From: Dongia sedimenti
GTDB taxonomy: Bacteria > Pseudomonadota > Alphaproteobacteria > Dongiales > Dongiaceae
Direction: 5' to 3'
DNA: 64,000 nt
Assembly (NCBI GenBank): GCA_030715195.1
Contig: JAUYVI010000012.1
Location: forward strand, 1 to 64,000
The notes beneath the pieces are model-generated. The model worked only from the letters and a program-made list of their open reading frames with translations. It ran no database searches and was not told the DNA's origin. This document shows positions 34,909 to 45,334 of this stretch, piece by piece; position 1 is the stretch's first letter, and every line of letters starts with the position of its first letter. Position numbers and translations under genes: made by a program.

Positions 34909-37821
34909 ATGACCGAACGGCGCATTGTCACCGAGCTGCATCAGGCGCCGGCGCCGGTTTCGGGCGAGCAGGTCATCGACCTGTCGCCGCAGACCGGCGA
35001 CACGGTGAAGACCACCACCTGTTACATGTGCGCCTGCCGCTGCGGCATCAAAGTGCACTTGAAGGACGGGCGGGTCCGCTACATCGAGGGCAACCGCGAC
35101 CATCCGGTGAACAAGGGCGTCCTCTGCGCCAAGGGCTCGGCCGGGATCATGACCCAGTATTCGCCGGCCCGGCTGCAGAAGCCCTTGATGCGGGTCGGCG
35201 AGCGCGGGTCCGGCGAGTTCCGCGAGATCGAATGGGAAGAGGCGCTCCGCACCGCCACGCTGTGGCTCTCCGAGATCCGCGCGACCGATCCCAAGAAGCT
35301 CGCCTTCTTCACTGGCCGCGACCAGAGCCAGGCATTGACCGGCTGGTGGGCGGCGCAGTTCGGCACGCCGAATTACGCGGCGCATGGCGGCTTCTGCTCG
35401 GTCAACATGGCGGCGGCCGGGCTCTACACGATCGGCGGCTCGTTCTGGGAGTTCGGCGAGCCGGACTGGGCGCGCACCCGCTATTTCATGATGTTCGGCG
35501 TCGCCGAGGACCATGACAGCAACCCGATCAAGCTCGGCCTTGGCCAATTGAAAGGCCGGCCCGCCGACAACCGCGCGAAATTCGTCTCGATCAATCCGGT
35601 GCGCACCGGCTATTCCGCCATCGCCGACGAGTGGATCGGCTTGCGGCCGGGCACCGACGGCTTGTTCGTGCTGTCGCTGATCCACGAGCTGCTGAAGGCG
35701 GACAAGATCGATCTCGATTTCCTGGTTCGCTACACCAATTCGCCCTGGCTGGTGATCGAGGCGCCGGGCACCGCGGAGCACGGGCTGTTCGCGCGCGATG
35801 CCGAGGGCAACCCGCTTTGCTTCGATTCGATCTGCGGCAAGTCGGTCTCCGCGCTGGCGCCGGACCTGGCGCCCAAGCTGATCGGCGACGTGGCCCTGCC
35901 GGACGGCCGCAAGGCGCGCACGGTGTTCGAGTTGATGGTGCAGCGCTACCTCGATCCGCAATACGCGCCGGAGAACGTGGCGGCGCGGATCGGCATCGAA
36001 GCCGAGACGATCAAACGCATCGCCTCCGAGCTGGCCCATGCCGCCTTCGAGCAGACCATCGAGATCATGGCCGATTGGACCGACTGGGCCGGGCGGAAGC
36101 ACGACCGCTTCATCGGCCGGCCGGTCTCGATGCATGCGATGCGCGGCATCTCGGCCCATTCCAACGGCTTCGACACCTGCCGCGCGATCCATGTGCTGCA
36201 GATGCTGCTGGGCTCGATCGACTGTCCGGGCGGGTTCCGCTACAAGCCGCCGTTTCCGCGCCTCATTCCGATGCCGCAGCTGCCGACCGATGCGACCGGG
36301 CCGTTGCAGCCGCTGAAAGGCCCGCCGCTCGGCTTCCCGCTGGGACCCGAACACTTGTTGGTCGATGACGCGGGCAAGCCGAAGCGGATCGACAAGGCCT
36401 TCTCCTGGGAGGCGCCGCTCTCCTGCCACGGCCTCATGCATATGGTGATCCACAACGCCTGGGCCGGCGATCCCTATCCGATCGACACGCTGTTCATGTA
36501 CATGGCGAACATGGCCTGGAACTCGACGATGAACACGTCGGGGACCATGGCGAAGCTCGCCGACAAGAATCCCGAGACCGGCGAATACAAGATCCCGCAC
36601 ATCATCTATGCCGATGCCTATTACTCGGAGATGGTGGCCTATGCGGACCTGATCTTCCCGGACACGACATATCTCGAGCGCTGGGATTGCATCTCGCTGC
36701 TGGACCGGCCGATCTGCGATGCCGACGGCGCCGCTGATGCGATCCGCCAGCCGGTGATCCAGCCCGACCGCGACGTGCGGCCGTTCCAGGACGTGCTGCT
36801 CGACCTGGGCGCGCGGCTGGGCTTGACCGCGCTCTGCCAGGAAGACGGCACGCCGAAGTTTCCGGGTGGCCTCAAGGACTATATCGTCAACCACCAACGC
36901 CGGCCGGGCGTCGGGATGCTGGCGGGCTTTCGCGGCAATGGCGACCAGGACGGCAAGGGCGAGCCCAACCCGAACCAGCTCGAGCGCTATATCGAGAACG
37001 GCTGCCACTGGCGGACCGAGATTCCGGACAATGCGAAGTTCTTCCGCCATGCCAATGCCGATTACTTCGACTGGGCGATTGCGTTGGGGCTGAAGGACCT
37101 GCGCGACCAGATCGTGCTGCAGATCTATTCCGAGCCGTTGCGCAAATTCCAGCTCGCGGGCGAAGGCTTCGGCGCCAAGCTGCCGCCGGAAGCGGACCGG
37201 CCGCGGCTGCGGGAGCGCTTCGATCCGCTGCCGGAATGGCATCCGCCGTTCGGGGAAGAGGTGGACCAAGCCGCTTATCCGCTGCACGCGCTCACCCAGC
37301 GTCCGATGCACATGTATCACTCCTGGGGCTCGCAGAATGCCTGGCTGCGGCAGATCCAGTCGCGCAACGCGCTGTTCGTCAACCGCGAGACCGGCAAGCA
37401 GCTCGGCTTGGCCGATGGCGACTGGGTCTGGGTCGAGAGCCCGCATGGCCGCGTCAAGGCGCCGGTGCAGCTGATGGAAGGCGTCAACCGGGACACGGTC
37501 TGGACCTGGAACGCGATCGGCAAGCGCAAGGGCGCCTGGAACCTGGCGGCTGACGCGCCGGAATCGCAGAAGGGCTTCCTGCTCAACCACGTGATCTCGG
37601 AACTGCTGCCGCCGCGCGCGGACGGCTATCGCTATGCCAATGCCGACCCGGTGACCGGCCAGGCCGCCTGGTATGACTTGCGCGTGCGCCTGGTGAAATG
37701 TGCGGCCGAGGAATGCGGCGAGACCGTGCCGCAATTCCCAGCGCTGAAGCCGCCGCTGAAACGGCCGCTCGACCTGCTGCAATACGGGCGGAAGTTCCGC
37801 CGCGATCGGAACCGGCGATGA
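34909..37821 (+). CDS. soeA: Molybdopterin oxidoreductase catalytic subunit, SoeA-like sulfite dehydrogenase
   Basis: This 970-residue protein is of the DMSO reductase family. An N-terminal [4Fe-4S] site has Cys 38, 41, 45 and 73. A probable Mo-ligand Cys163 lies in GGFCSVNMA, and bis-MGD-binding segments extend along the length. It lacks a Tat signal, so it should sit on the cytoplasmic face. With a four-cluster ferredoxin-like subunit and a DmsC-type anchor it matches SoeABC, which oxidises sulfite to sulfate and feeds electrons to quinone. Other cytoplasmic members (polysulfide or thiosulfate reductases) cannot be excluded. It overlaps soeB by ATGA. TauE/SafE and ackA nearby support sulfite as substrate. 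Confidence 0.7.
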   Translation: MTERRIVTELHQAPAPVSGEQVIDLSPQTGDTVKTTTCYMCACRCGIKVHLKDGRVRYIEGNRDHPVNKGVLCAKGSAGIMTQYSPARLQKPLMRVGERGSGEFREIEWEEALRTATLWLSEIRATDPKKLAFFTGRDQSQALTGWWAAQFGTPNYAAHGGFCSVNMAAAGLYTIGGSFWEFGEPDWARTRYFMMFGVAEDHDSNPIKLGLGQLKGRPADNRAKFVSINPVRTGYSAIADEWIGLRPGTDGLFVLSLIHELLKADKIDLDFLVRYTNSPWLVIEAPGTAEHGLFARDAEGNPLCFDSICGKSVSALAPDLAPKLIGDVALPDGRKARTVFELMVQRYLDPQYAPENVAARIGIEAETIKRIASELAHAAFEQTIEIMADWTDWAGRKHDRFIGRPVSMHAMRGISAHSNGFDTCRAIHVLQMLLGSIDCPGGFRYKPPFPRLIPMPQLPTDATGPLQPLKGPPLGFPLGPEHLLVDDAGKPKRIDKAFSWEAPLSCHGLMHMVIHNAWAGDPYPIDTLFMYMANMAWNSTMNTSGTMAKLADKNPETGEYKIPHIIYADAYYSEMVAYADLIFPDTTYLERWDCISLLDRPICDADGAADAIRQPVIQPDRDVRPFQDVLLDLGARLGLTALCQEDGTPKFPGGLKDYIVNHQRRPGVGMLAGFRGNGDQDGKGEPNPNQLERYIENGCHWRTEIPDNAKFFRHANADYFDWAIALGLKDLRDQIVLQIYSEPLRKFQLAGEGFGAKLPPEADRPRLRERFDPLPEWHPPFGEEVDQAAYPLHALTQRPMHMYHSWGSQNAWLRQIQSRNALFVNRETGKQLGLADGDWVWVESPHGRVKAPVQLMEGVNRDTVWTWNAIGKRKGAWNLAADAPESQKGFLLNHVISELLPPRADGYRYANADPVTGQAAWYDLRVRLVKCAAEECGETVPQFPALKPPLKRPLDLLQYGRKFRRDRNRR

Positions 37822-38558
37822 CCGCGCTGCCTGCCGCCTCGCCCAAGAAGCTTGGCCTGGTCATCGACCTCGACATCTGCGTCGGCTGCCATGCCTGCGC
37901 GGTCAACTGCAAGGAATGGAATAGCGGCGGCCATGCGGCGCCGCTCACCGATTTCGACGCCTATGGCGCCAAGCCGGACGGGGTCTGGTTCAACCGCATC
38001 CACACTTTCGAGGCGGGTGAGGGCGCGGCCGGGCGCACCGTGCATTTCCCGAAGTCCTGCATGCATTGCGAGACGCCGGCCTGCGTCACCGTCTGCCCGA
38101 CCGGGGCCTCGTTCAAGCGCGCCGCCGACGGCATCGTGCTGGTCGATGAGGACAAATGCATCGGCTGCAAGCTCTGCTCCTGGGCCTGCCCCTATGGCGC
38201 GCGCGAGTTCGACAGCCAAGAAGGCGTGATGAAGAAATGCACGCTCTGCATCGACCGCATCTACAACGAGACCCTCGACGAGCGCGACCGCGTCCCGGCC
38301 TGCGTCGCGGCCTGCCCGGTCGGCGCGCGGCATTTCGGCGATCTCGGCGATGAAGATTCGCCGGTCTCGCAGCTGGTTGCCGAGCGCGGTGGATACGGTT
38401 TGATGCCGGAACTCGGCTACACGCCGGTCAACCAATACCTGCCGCCGCGGCCCTCCCAGGCCCGCGCGGGCTGCACCGGGGCGACCGCGTTGCCGGTGGA
38501 TGATGTTACGCCGGCGCGGGGATTCCTGCGCTGGGTCGACCGGCTGCTGTCGCGGTAG
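37818..38558 (+). CDS. soeB: Iron-sulfur subunit with four [4Fe-4S] sites, SoeB-like
   Basis: This 246-residue protein has four Cys clusters. CVGCHACAVNC is near 20-30, CMHCETPACVTVC near 81-93, CIGCKLCSWAC near 114-124, and CTLC pairs with a later PACVAAC. It passes electrons between the molybdenum subunit and the membrane anchor. It overlaps the catalytic subunit by 4 bp (ATGA, 37818-37821), and soeC follows 12 bp after its stop. Confidence 0.85.
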   Translation: MTALPAASPKKLGLVIDLDICVGCHACAVNCKEWNSGGHAAPLTDFDAYGAKPDGVWFNRIHTFEAGEGAAGRTVHFPKSCMHCETPACVTVCPTGASFKRAADGIVLVDEDKCIGCKLCSWACPYGAREFDSQEGVMKKCTLCIDRIYNETLDERDRVPACVAACPVGARHFGDLGDEDSPVSQLVAERGGYGLMPELGYTPVNQYLPPRPSQARAGCTGATALPVDDVTPARGFLRWVDRLLSR

Positions 38559-38570
38559 ACTGACGCCACC

Positions 38571-39518
38571 ATGCATCCAGCCTATTCCGTCATCTTCTTC
38601 ACCAGCGCCTCGGGCGGCGGCTATCTGCTGCTGGCGTTGCTCGCCCTGTTCGGCGCGCTCGGCATCCTGCCGACGGATCCGGTGCTGGGCGTGGTCGGTT
38701 TCGGTGTCGGCTTCGTTGCCGTCACCGCCGGGCTCCTCGCCTCGACCTTCCATCTCGGCCATCCGGAGCGCGCCTGGCGCGCGTTCAGCCAGTGGCGCAG
38801 CTCCTGGCTGTCGCGCGAGGGCGTGCTCTCGCTCGCGACCTTCGTGCCGGCGGGTCTGCTGGCGATCCTCTGGGTATTCTTCGGCCGGACCTCGATGCCG
38901 CTCGCGATCCTGACGATCCTGCTCGCCCTGGCCACGGTTTCGGCGACGGCGATGATCTATGCCAGCCTGAAGCCGGTGCAGCGCTGGGCGAATGGCTATG
39001 TGCTGCCGAACTATCTGCTGCTGGGTCTGGCGAGCGGCGCCACCTGGCTCGCCTTGATCACGGCGATCGTGTTGCCGGCCTTCTATGCCACGATCGTGCT
39101 CGACTGGACGGCGATCATCGCGCTCGGCCTCGCGGCCTTGGGTAAGGTCGCCTATTGGCGCTTCATCGACCGCAGCCGCAGCGCGTCGACGCCGGAGAGC
39201 GCCACCGGTCTCGGCGCCATCGGCAAGGTGCGGCTGTTCGCGGCGCCGCATACCGAGGAGAACTATCTCCTGAAGGAGATGGGCTACCAAGTCGCGCGCA
39301 AGCACGCGCTGAAGCTGCGGCTGATCGCCTTGGCGCTCGGCTTCACCGTACCGGCGATTCTGGTTTTCCTGGCGATGCTGGTCAGCGGCTGGGCCGCGGT
39401 CGCCTTGCTGGCGCTGGCAACGATCGGCAATGCGATCGGTACCCTCACCGAGCGCTGGCTGTTCTTCGCCGAGGCGCGGCACACGGTGACGCTCTATTAC
39501 GGATCAGAAGCCGCGTAG
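38571..39518 (+). CDS. soeC: DmsC-family membrane anchor, SoeC-like
   Basis: This 315-residue integral membrane protein has about eight helices. It has the DmsC-type early STFHLGHPERAWRAF loop (about 61-75) that contacts quinone, and a KPVQRW-type loop in the middle. It anchors the Fe-S and Mo subunits and donates electrons to the quinone pool. Its last 15 bp overlap the convergent phytanoyl-CoA dioxygenase-family gene. Confidence 0.85.
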   Translation: MHPAYSVIFFTSASGGGYLLLALLALFGALGILPTDPVLGVVGFGVGFVAVTAGLLASTFHLGHPERAWRAFSQWRSSWLSREGVLSLATFVPAGLLAILWVFFGRTSMPLAILTILLALATVSATAMIYASLKPVQRWANGYVLPNYLLLGLASGATWLALITAIVLPAFYATIVLDWTAIIALGLAALGKVAYWRFIDRSRSASTPESATGLGAIGKVRLFAAPHTEENYLLKEMGYQVARKHALKLRLIALALGFTVPAILVFLAMLVSGWAAVALLALATIGNAIGTLTERWLFFAEARHTVTLYYGSEAA

Positions 39519-40385
39519 CGGCATCTCCGGCGCGCGCTGCAGCCAGTTGTCGGGCAGATAGCGCGCGGCGCCGTCGATCAAATGCAGAGTATAGGCATGG
39601 CGCGAACGGTCGGAGCGGTTGGGCCCGCTCCAATGCGGCAGCAATCCGTGCAGCACCACCAATGAACCCTTCTTCGCGTTGAGCGCGACCTTGGGACCGG
39701 TGGGATAAGGCGCGGGATCGAGAACCTCGGTCACCAGCGTGCCGTCCTTGCGGAAGAAGCGGCTGCGCAGCGGGCCCTGGTGGCCGCCGCGGATCGCCAT
39801 CATGCCGCCATTCTCGGTGTTGGCGTCTTCCAGCGCGAACCAGAAGCCGATGACGCTCAAGGGCGCGGTGGTGAGGAAGGTCGAATCCTGGTGCCAGGTG
39901 ACCTCGCCGCCGATCCGCGGCGGCTTGAAGATGAACATCGATTGCAGCAGCAGCGGGTCTTGGAAGAGGCCGCGCGCCAGAACCGCGAGATGAGGATGCC
40001 GGGAGAAGGCATGGAACACCGGATCGAGATCATGCATGGCATGGCCGATCTTGTTGATCGAGAGCGCCTTCGGCTGCTTCAGGTGGCCTTCGGCGTCGAA
40101 CGCCTGTTCCTCGAAGAAGAAGCGGATCTTGTCGCCGGATTCCTGGAAATAGGCATCGCGCGCATGCGAGGCCGAGGTGGTGGAGAAGACGCTCGCCTGC
40201 GCCGCGGCGTCGAACTCCTCGACCAGCGCCTTGGCGCGCGCCTGCAGATCGTCGCAGAGCGATGCCGGCATGAAGTCCTCGACCACCAGATAGCCGTCTT
40301 CGGCGAAGGCCTGCGCCATCTCCGGCGTCAGGCCGGCATCGTCGCGCTGGAAGCGTCGCGGGTCTTCGGGAAGAATCGCGTTCAT
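39504..40385 (-). CDS. Phytanoyl-CoA dioxygenase (PhyH) family protein
   Basis: This 293-residue protein is of the Fe(II)/2-oxoglutarate oxygenase superfamily. The metal triad is visible as WHQDSTF (about 165-171; His and Asp) and a later His in [11 protein letters not shown], followed by the 2-oxoglutarate Arg in SDRSRHAY. It hydroxylates an unknown small molecule. Its ATG overlaps the deoB stop (40382-40385), which puts it at the 3-prime end of the nucleoside catabolism unit. Its convergent end overlaps soeC by 15 bp. Confidence 0.85.
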   Translation of the reverse strand: MNAILPEDPRRFQRDDAGLTPEMAQAFAEDGYLVVEDFMPASLCDDLQARAKALVEEFDAAAQASVFSTTSASHARDAYFQESGDKIRFFFEEQAFDAEGHLKQPKALSINKIGHAMHDLDPVFHAFSRHPHLAVLARGLFQDPLLLQSMFIFKPPRIGGEVTWHQDSTFLTTAPLSVIGFWFALEDANTENGGMMAIRGGHQGPLRSRFFRKDGTLVTEVLDPAPYPTGPKVALNAKKGSLVVLHGLLPHWSGPNRSDRSRHAYTLHLIDGAARYLPDNWLQRAPEMPLRGF

Positions 40386-41581
40386 AGGCTGCAGGCGGTT
40401 CCGTGTTTCAGGGGCTGGAGGCCGAGATGGCCGGCGATGGTCTGGCCCATGTCGGCAAAACTCGATCGAATGCCGACCGAATGCGGCTGCAATCCCGGGC
40501 CGGAGAACAGCACCGGCACATGTTCTCGCGTGTGGTCGGTACCCTTGAAGGTCGGGTCGCAGCCGTGATCGGCGGTGATCAGGACCAGATCGCCCGGCTG
40601 CAGCCGGGTTTCGAGCTCGGGCAGGCGGCGGTCGAACTCCTCCAGCGCCGCGGCATAGCCTTCGACATTGCGGCGATGGCCGTGCAGCGTGTCGAAATCG
40701 ACGAAGTTGGCGAACACGATGCTGCGGTCGCCGGCCTCGTTCAGCGCGTCGAGCGTGCGATCGAACAGGCCCATGTTGTTCTCGGCCTTGAGCGTCTTCG
40801 CCACGCCGCGGCCGGCGAAGATGTCGGCGATCTTGCCGATGCCGATCACCGTGCCGCCGCTCTCCATCACGCGGTCGAGCAACGTCTCTTCCGGCGGCGG
40901 CGTCGTCAGGTCGCGGCGATGCGACGTGCGCTGGAAGGCGCCTGGCTGCTCGCCGATGAAGGGGCGCGCGATGACGCGGGCGATCTGCAGCGGTTCCAGC
41001 AGGCGCTTGGCGATGGCGCAGATCTCCAAGAGCCGCGCGAGCCCGAAATGCGTCTCATGCGCCGCGATCTGGAAGACGGAATCCGCCGAGGTGTAGCAGA
41101 TCGGCTTGCCGGTGCGGATGTGCTCCGCGCCGAGCCGGTCGATGATCTCGGTGCCCGAAGCATGGCAATCGCCGAGGATGCCGGGGAGTTTCGCCTCGGC
41201 GATGAACGCATCGAGGAAGTCACGCGGGAAGCAGGGCGTCTTTTCCGCGAAATAGCCCCAGTCGAAGGCGACCGGGCAGCCGGCGATCTCCCAATGGCCA
41301 CTCGGCGTGTCCTTGCCGCGGGAGACTTCCCGGGCCGCGCCGTAGAGGCCGGTGATCGTGTCAGCTGAGACCCCGGGCAGCACGCGGCCATGCACCAGAT
41401 GCGCGGCAAGGCCGAGGCCGAGCCGCGCCAGGTTCGGCACCAGCAGCGGCTTGCCCTGTTCCGCGCGGCGCTCGGCGATATGGCCCAAGGTATCGGCGCC
41501 TTCGTCGCCGAAGCGCACCGCATCGGGCGTGGCGCCAAGGCCGAAGGAATCCATCACCAGGATGATCGCGCGCTTGGTCAT
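40382..41581 (-). CDS. deoB: Phosphopentomutase
   Basis: This 399-residue alkaline-phosphatase-superfamily enzyme has metal Asp in VMDSFGLGA, the Thr nucleophile region in [12 protein letters not shown], the ASGTEII loop, [11 protein letters not shown] and [10 protein letters not shown]. It converts ribose-1- and deoxyribose-1-phosphate to the 5-phosphates. It lies 43 bp after deoA on the same strand. Together with rpiA this links nucleosides to the pentose pathway. Confidence 0.95.
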   Translation of the reverse strand: MTKRAIILVMDSFGLGATPDAVRFGDEGADTLGHIAERRAEQGKPLLVPNLARLGLGLAAHLVHGRVLPGVSADTITGLYGAAREVSRGKDTPSGHWEIAGCPVAFDWGYFAEKTPCFPRDFLDAFIAEAKLPGILGDCHASGTEIIDRLGAEHIRTGKPICYTSADSVFQIAAHETHFGLARLLEICAIAKRLLEPLQIARVIARPFIGEQPGAFQRTSHRRDLTTPPPEETLLDRVMESGGTVIGIGKIADIFAGRGVAKTLKAENNMGLFDRTLDALNEAGDRSIVFANFVDFDTLHGHRRNVEGYAAALEEFDRRLPELETRLQPGDLVLITADHGCDPTFKGTDHTREHVPVLFSGPGLQPHSVGIRSSFADMGQTIAGHLGLQPLKHGTACSL

Positions 41582-41624
41582 GGGGCCAGTGTAGGGCGCG
41601 TGGTCCGAATTGGAAACAGTCGGG

Positions 41625-42941
41625 TCAGCGCACCGTCTCGATGACCGTCGGCCCAGGCTTGGTCTTCGCGGGGCCGAGCGTGTAGGCGCGCTGCAGCGCG
41701 GCGATCGCGGCCGTGGCCGTTTCCTCGTCGGCGGCGTGCACCATGGCGAGCGGCCGCGCATGGTCGAGATGCGCGCCGATGCCGGCGACTTCGGTGAGGC
41801 CGACGCGGTGGTCGATCTTGTCCTCGGCGCGGCGCCGCCCGCCGCCCAGGGTGAGCACCGCGACGCCGAGGATGCGGGCGTCCACCGCCTGCACGATTCC
41901 GGATTCCAGCGGCGGGCAGGGTCGGATGACCGGCGCCGCGGCGAGATAGGTCCGCGGCCGCTGCAGGAAGTCGCGCGGGCCGCCCAGTGCGGCCACCATC
42001 TTGGCGAAGATCTCGGCCGGCTCGCCGTTGCCGAGCGCGGTCTCGGCCTTGGCCCGGCCGGCCGAAGCGGTGACGGTGAGGCCGGACAGCGCCAGCAATT
42101 CGCCCGCCAGTGCCACGGTGACTTCGTGCAGCCGCGGCTCGCGCTGCTTGCCGGTCAGATAGTCGATCGCCTCGATCACCTCGAGCCCGTTGCCGACCGT
42201 GGTGCCGAGCGCCTGATTCATGTCGGTGATCAGCGCGCCGGTCTTCAATCCGGCGCCGTTCGCGACGTCGACGATGCTGCGCGCCAGCTCTTGCGCATCG
42301 GAGAGTTCGGCCATGAAGGCGCCGGAGCCCGTCTTCACATCCATCACCAGCGCGTCCAATCCGGCGGCCAGTTTCTTCGACAAGATCGAGGCGGTGATCA
42401 GCGGGATCGATTCGACGGTCGCGGTCACGTCGCGGATCGCATAGAGCCGGCGGTCGGCCGGCGCCAGGTCGTCGGTCTGCCCGATGACCGCGCAGCCCAC
42501 GTCCTTCACCACCTTGCGGAAGGTGGCGAGGTCCGGCTGGCTCTTGTAGCCGGGGATGGCATCGAGCTTGTCGAGGGTGCCGCCGGTATGCCCGAGGCCG
42601 CGCCCGGAGATCATCGGGTTGAACCCGCCGCAGGCGGCGATGATCGGCGCCAGCATCAGCGAGACCTTGTCGCCGATCCCGCCGGTGGAATGCTTGTCGA
42701 TCACGGGGCCGGTCAGGTTGAGCGGGCGCCAGTCGAGCACCGTGCCGGAATTCCGCATGGCCAGGGTCAAGGCCACGCGTTCCGGCATCGCCATGCCGCG
42801 GAAGAACACCGCCATAGCGAAGGCCGCGACCTGGCCTTCGGAGACGGTGTCCTGGGTGAGGCCGTCGATCATGAAGCCGATCTCGGCCTCGCTGAGCGTG
42901 CCGCCGTCCCGCTTCTTGCGGATGATTTCCTGAGGGAGCAT
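41625..42941 (-). CDS. deoA: Thymidine phosphorylase
   Basis: This 438-residue enzyme has the nucleoside phosphorylase family signatures: [14 protein letters not shown] (about 82-95), [16 protein letters not shown] (about 112-127), and the pyrimidine-binding [10 protein letters not shown] segment. It splits thymidine with phosphate into thymine and deoxyribose-1-phosphate, which DeoB then isomerises. It heads the deoA-deoB-phyH unit and is divergent from a short Rossmann protein gene at 42981. Confidence 0.95.
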   Translation of the reverse strand: MLPQEIIRKKRDGGTLSEAEIGFMIDGLTQDTVSEGQVAAFAMAVFFRGMAMPERVALTLAMRNSGTVLDWRPLNLTGPVIDKHSTGGIGDKVSLMLAPIIAACGGFNPMISGRGLGHTGGTLDKLDAIPGYKSQPDLATFRKVVKDVGCAVIGQTDDLAPADRRLYAIRDVTATVESIPLITASILSKKLAAGLDALVMDVKTGSGAFMAELSDAQELARSIVDVANGAGLKTGALITDMNQALGTTVGNGLEVIEAIDYLTGKQREPRLHEVTVALAGELLALSGLTVTASAGRAKAETALGNGEPAEIFAKMVAALGGPRDFLQRPRTYLAAAPVIRPCPPLESGIVQAVDARILGVAVLTLGGGRRRAEDKIDHRVGLTEVAGIGAHLDHARPLAMVHAADEETATAAIAALQRAYTLGPAKTKPGPTVIETVR

Positions 42942-42980
42942 GAGTTAGACCTAAAGGCTCCACCGGCATCGGTCAATTGC

Positions 42981-43535
42981 ATGGACGGTTCACGGCATGA
43001 CCTGGTCATCGGCGGCAGCGGGATGCTGGCCGGCCTGGTGGAGCGCCTGGCCCAGGACGGTCGGCAGGTTTCGGTGATCGCGCGCGGCCGCGACCGGCTG
43101 CAGCGCCTCGCCGCCCGCCATCCGGGCATCCATCCACTGCCGCTCGATTATCGGGACGCGGCGGCGCTCGATGCGGGATTGGCAGCGGTGGCGGCGGCCC
43201 GTGGCCCGTTGCAACGCTGCGTCGCCTGGATGCATGACGACAGCAGGGAACGTGCGCTCCGGATCGCCAGGCAGATCAGCGGCGTCTATTGTGAGGTGCT
43301 GGGCAGCGCCTCCGCCGATCCGGCGCGGCCGGACCGGTTGGCGGAATGGCAGACTCTATTTCAGCCGCTGGAGCGACCCGTGTTGCGCCTCGCCGTTCTC
43401 GGTTTCGTGCGCGAGGCGGGCGGTTCCCGCTGGCTCACCGATGCGGAAATCAGCGCCGGCGCCGGCCGCGCCCTGGCCGGGCCGGAGCCGGTCTCCATTG
43501 TCGGAACCGTGACGCCATGGGCGGCTAGACCCTAG
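42981..43535 (+). CDS. Short Rossmann-type NAD(P)-binding protein
   Basis: This 184-residue protein starts with a dinucleotide-binding loop, LVIGGSGMLAGL (8-19). A second strand, QVSVIARGRDRLQRL, ends in an Arg that would favour NADPH. It resembles a truncated short-chain dehydrogenase; no YxxxK catalytic pair is visible, so it may not be an active dehydrogenase. Its ATG is 39 bp from the divergent deoA start. The physiological role is unknown. Confidence 0.65.
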   Translation: MDGSRHDLVIGGSGMLAGLVERLAQDGRQVSVIARGRDRLQRLAARHPGIHPLPLDYRDAAALDAGLAAVAAARGPLQRCVAWMHDDSRERALRIARQISGVYCEVLGSASADPARPDRLAEWQTLFQPLERPVLRLAVLGFVREAGGSRWLTDAEISAGAGRALAGPEPVSIVGTVTPWAARP

Positions 43536-43687
43536 GAAAACCGGGCTAAACCGCTGCCTTGCGGTTGAAAATCGGCCTGCCGCCGCTGGCGAATTAAGGG
43601 TTCGATAGGATTTATGGCCTTAGATGCACCGAGAATCCAAAGTCCGAGGGCATTGGCGGGCATTTCTGCGCCGCCGCGACAGGCGTG

Positions 43688-45334
43688 ATGACCGAGCCGA
43701 TCGACGTGATGGATGCAGCGGCGCGCATCCGCGAGCTGGAGCAGGAGGTAGTCCGCCTGCGGGCCGCGCAATCCGCCGCGAGCCAGTTGCATGCGATCCT
43801 CGACGGCTCGCCACAGGCGATCCTGATCCATCGGGGCGCCGCCCCGCTCTATGTCAACCTCTCCTTCGTGCGCCTGGTCGGGCTCGCCAGCCGCGAAGAG
43901 GCGCTCCGCCTCCCGAACTGCATCGAGGTGGCACACCCCGAGGATCGCGCCTTCGTCATCGGCCAGGTCGAGGCGCGGATCGCCGGACGCGGCTTCCTGC
44001 AGCATTACGAGGCGCGCATCCTCGACACCAAAGGCGCCACCATCTGGGTCGATTGCTATGCCTCGCGCATCGTCTGGGATGGCGAGCCGGCGGCCATGGT
44101 GACGATGACCGACATCACCCTGCGCAAGAAGATCGAGGCGGCGCAGCGCCGCTCGGAGAAGCTGCTGAGCACGGTGTTCCGGATGAGCCCGGACCCGATC
44201 AGCCTCACCACCATGAAGGACGGGCGCTATGTCGACGTCAACGAGAGCTTCCTGAAGGCACTCGGCTGGCGCCGGGCCGACGTGGTCGGCCGCACTTCGA
44301 CCGAGATCGGTTTTTGGAAGGATTCGGATTTCCGCCAGCGCATGGTCGAGGCCCTGAAGCGCGACGGCTTCGTGCGCGATCTGCCGGGCAAGGTCCGCCA
44401 GCCGAACGGCGAGGTGCGCGACTTCATCTACTCGGTCGACGTGATCCAGTTCGAGGAAGAGAATCTCCTGCTCGGCATCGGCCGCGACGTGACCGAGCTC
44501 AAGCGCAGCGCGGACCGCCTGCGCGAGAGCATGGAATCGGCCGAGCTCGCCAACCGCGCCAAGAGCGAGTTCCTGGCCAACATGAGCCACGAACTCAGGA
44601 CGCCGTTGAACGCGATCCTCGGCTTCTCCGAGATCATCGGCGGCGAGATGTTCGGACCGACCGGCCACCCGCGCTATGTGGACTATGCCAAGGACATCTA
44701 TACCAGCGGCCGCATGCTGCTGCAGATCATCGACGACCTGCTCGACCTCTCGCGGGTCGAGCACGGCAAGCTCGAGCTCCATCCCGAGCGGCTCACCGCC
44801 AAGGATGTCATCGAGGGCTGCCTGAGGCTGGTCGATGGGCGGGCCCGCGACGCGCGGCTGCGCATTGCGACCGAACTGCCGGAGCTGCCGCTCCGCTTCG
44901 AGGCCGATCCGCTGCGCCTGCGCCAGGTGTTGCTCAATCTCCTGACCAACGCCATCAAGTTCACGCCGGCCGGCGGCAACATCACGATCGGCGCGAACCG
45001 GATCGATGGATCCGGCGAGATCCGGTTCTTCGTCGCGGATACCGGCATCGGCATGACCGAGGCCGAGATGGCGCTGGCGCTGCAACCGTTCGGGCAGGCC
45101 GCCAACGCCATGACCCGCGAACATTCCGGCGCCGGCCTCGGCGTGCCGCTGGCCAAGGGCCTGGTCGAACTGCATGGCGGAACGCTGGTGATCGAGAGCA
45201 AGCCCAGCCAAGGCACGCGCGTCACGGTCACCTTGCCGGAAGCGCGGCGCTTGCCGGCGGCCGAGCCCAATCGACCGGTCCGGGTCCAGCACCAGGCCGG
45301 CATCACCGCCGGCGGCTTCGTGGCGCGCGGCTAG
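43688..45334 (+). CDS. Soluble double-PAS histidine kinase
   Basis: This 548-residue protein has no membrane segment. A coiled coil lies at about 8-35. Two PAS domains follow at about 40-150 and 160-280. HisKA has its phospho-His in MSHELRTPLNAILGFSE, and an HATPase domain contains NLLTNAIKFTPAGG, DTGIGM and GAGLGVPLAKGL. It senses a cytoplasmic cue. No response regulator is adjacent, so the partner is elsewhere. ATG 43688 is preferred; GTG 43685 is in frame. It sits in reverse orientation inside the nucleoside region, and its stop overlaps the convergent punA stop. Confidence 0.85.
   Translation: MTEPIDVMDAAARIRELEQEVVRLRAAQSAASQLHAILDGSPQAILIHRGAAPLYVNLSFVRLVGLASREEALRLPNCIEVAHPEDRAFVIGQVEARIAGRGFLQHYEARILDTKGATIWVDCYASRIVWDGEPAAMVTMTDITLRKKIEAAQRRSEKLLSTVFRMSPDPISLTTMKDGRYVDVNESFLKALGWRRADVVGRTSTEIGFWKDSDFRQRMVEALKRDGFVRDLPGKVRQPNGEVRDFIYSVDVIQFEEENLLLGIGRDVTELKRSADRLRESMESAELANRAKSEFLANMSHELRTPLNAILGFSEIIGGEMFGPTGHPRYVDYAKDIYTSGRMLLQIIDDLLDLSRVEHGKLELHPERLTAKDVIEGCLRLVDGRARDARLRIATELPELPLRFEADPLRLRQVLLNLLTNAIKFTPAGGNITIGANRIDGSGEIRFFVADTGIGMTEAEMALALQPFGQAANAMTREHSGAGLGVPLAKGLVELHGGTLVIESKPSQGTRVTVTLPEARRLPAAEPNRPVRVQHQAGITAGGFVARG

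Noticed and set aside
34867..37782. A 971-codon open frame on the strand opposite soeA
   Set aside because: It is an antisense shadow caused by high G+C. The plus-strand protein has complete Fe-S and molybdopterin motifs, while this frame has Arg/Gln-rich sequence and no motif.
37632..39482. A 616-codon minus-strand frame over soeB and soeC
   Set aside because: It is antisense to two well-supported genes and contains no recognisable motif.
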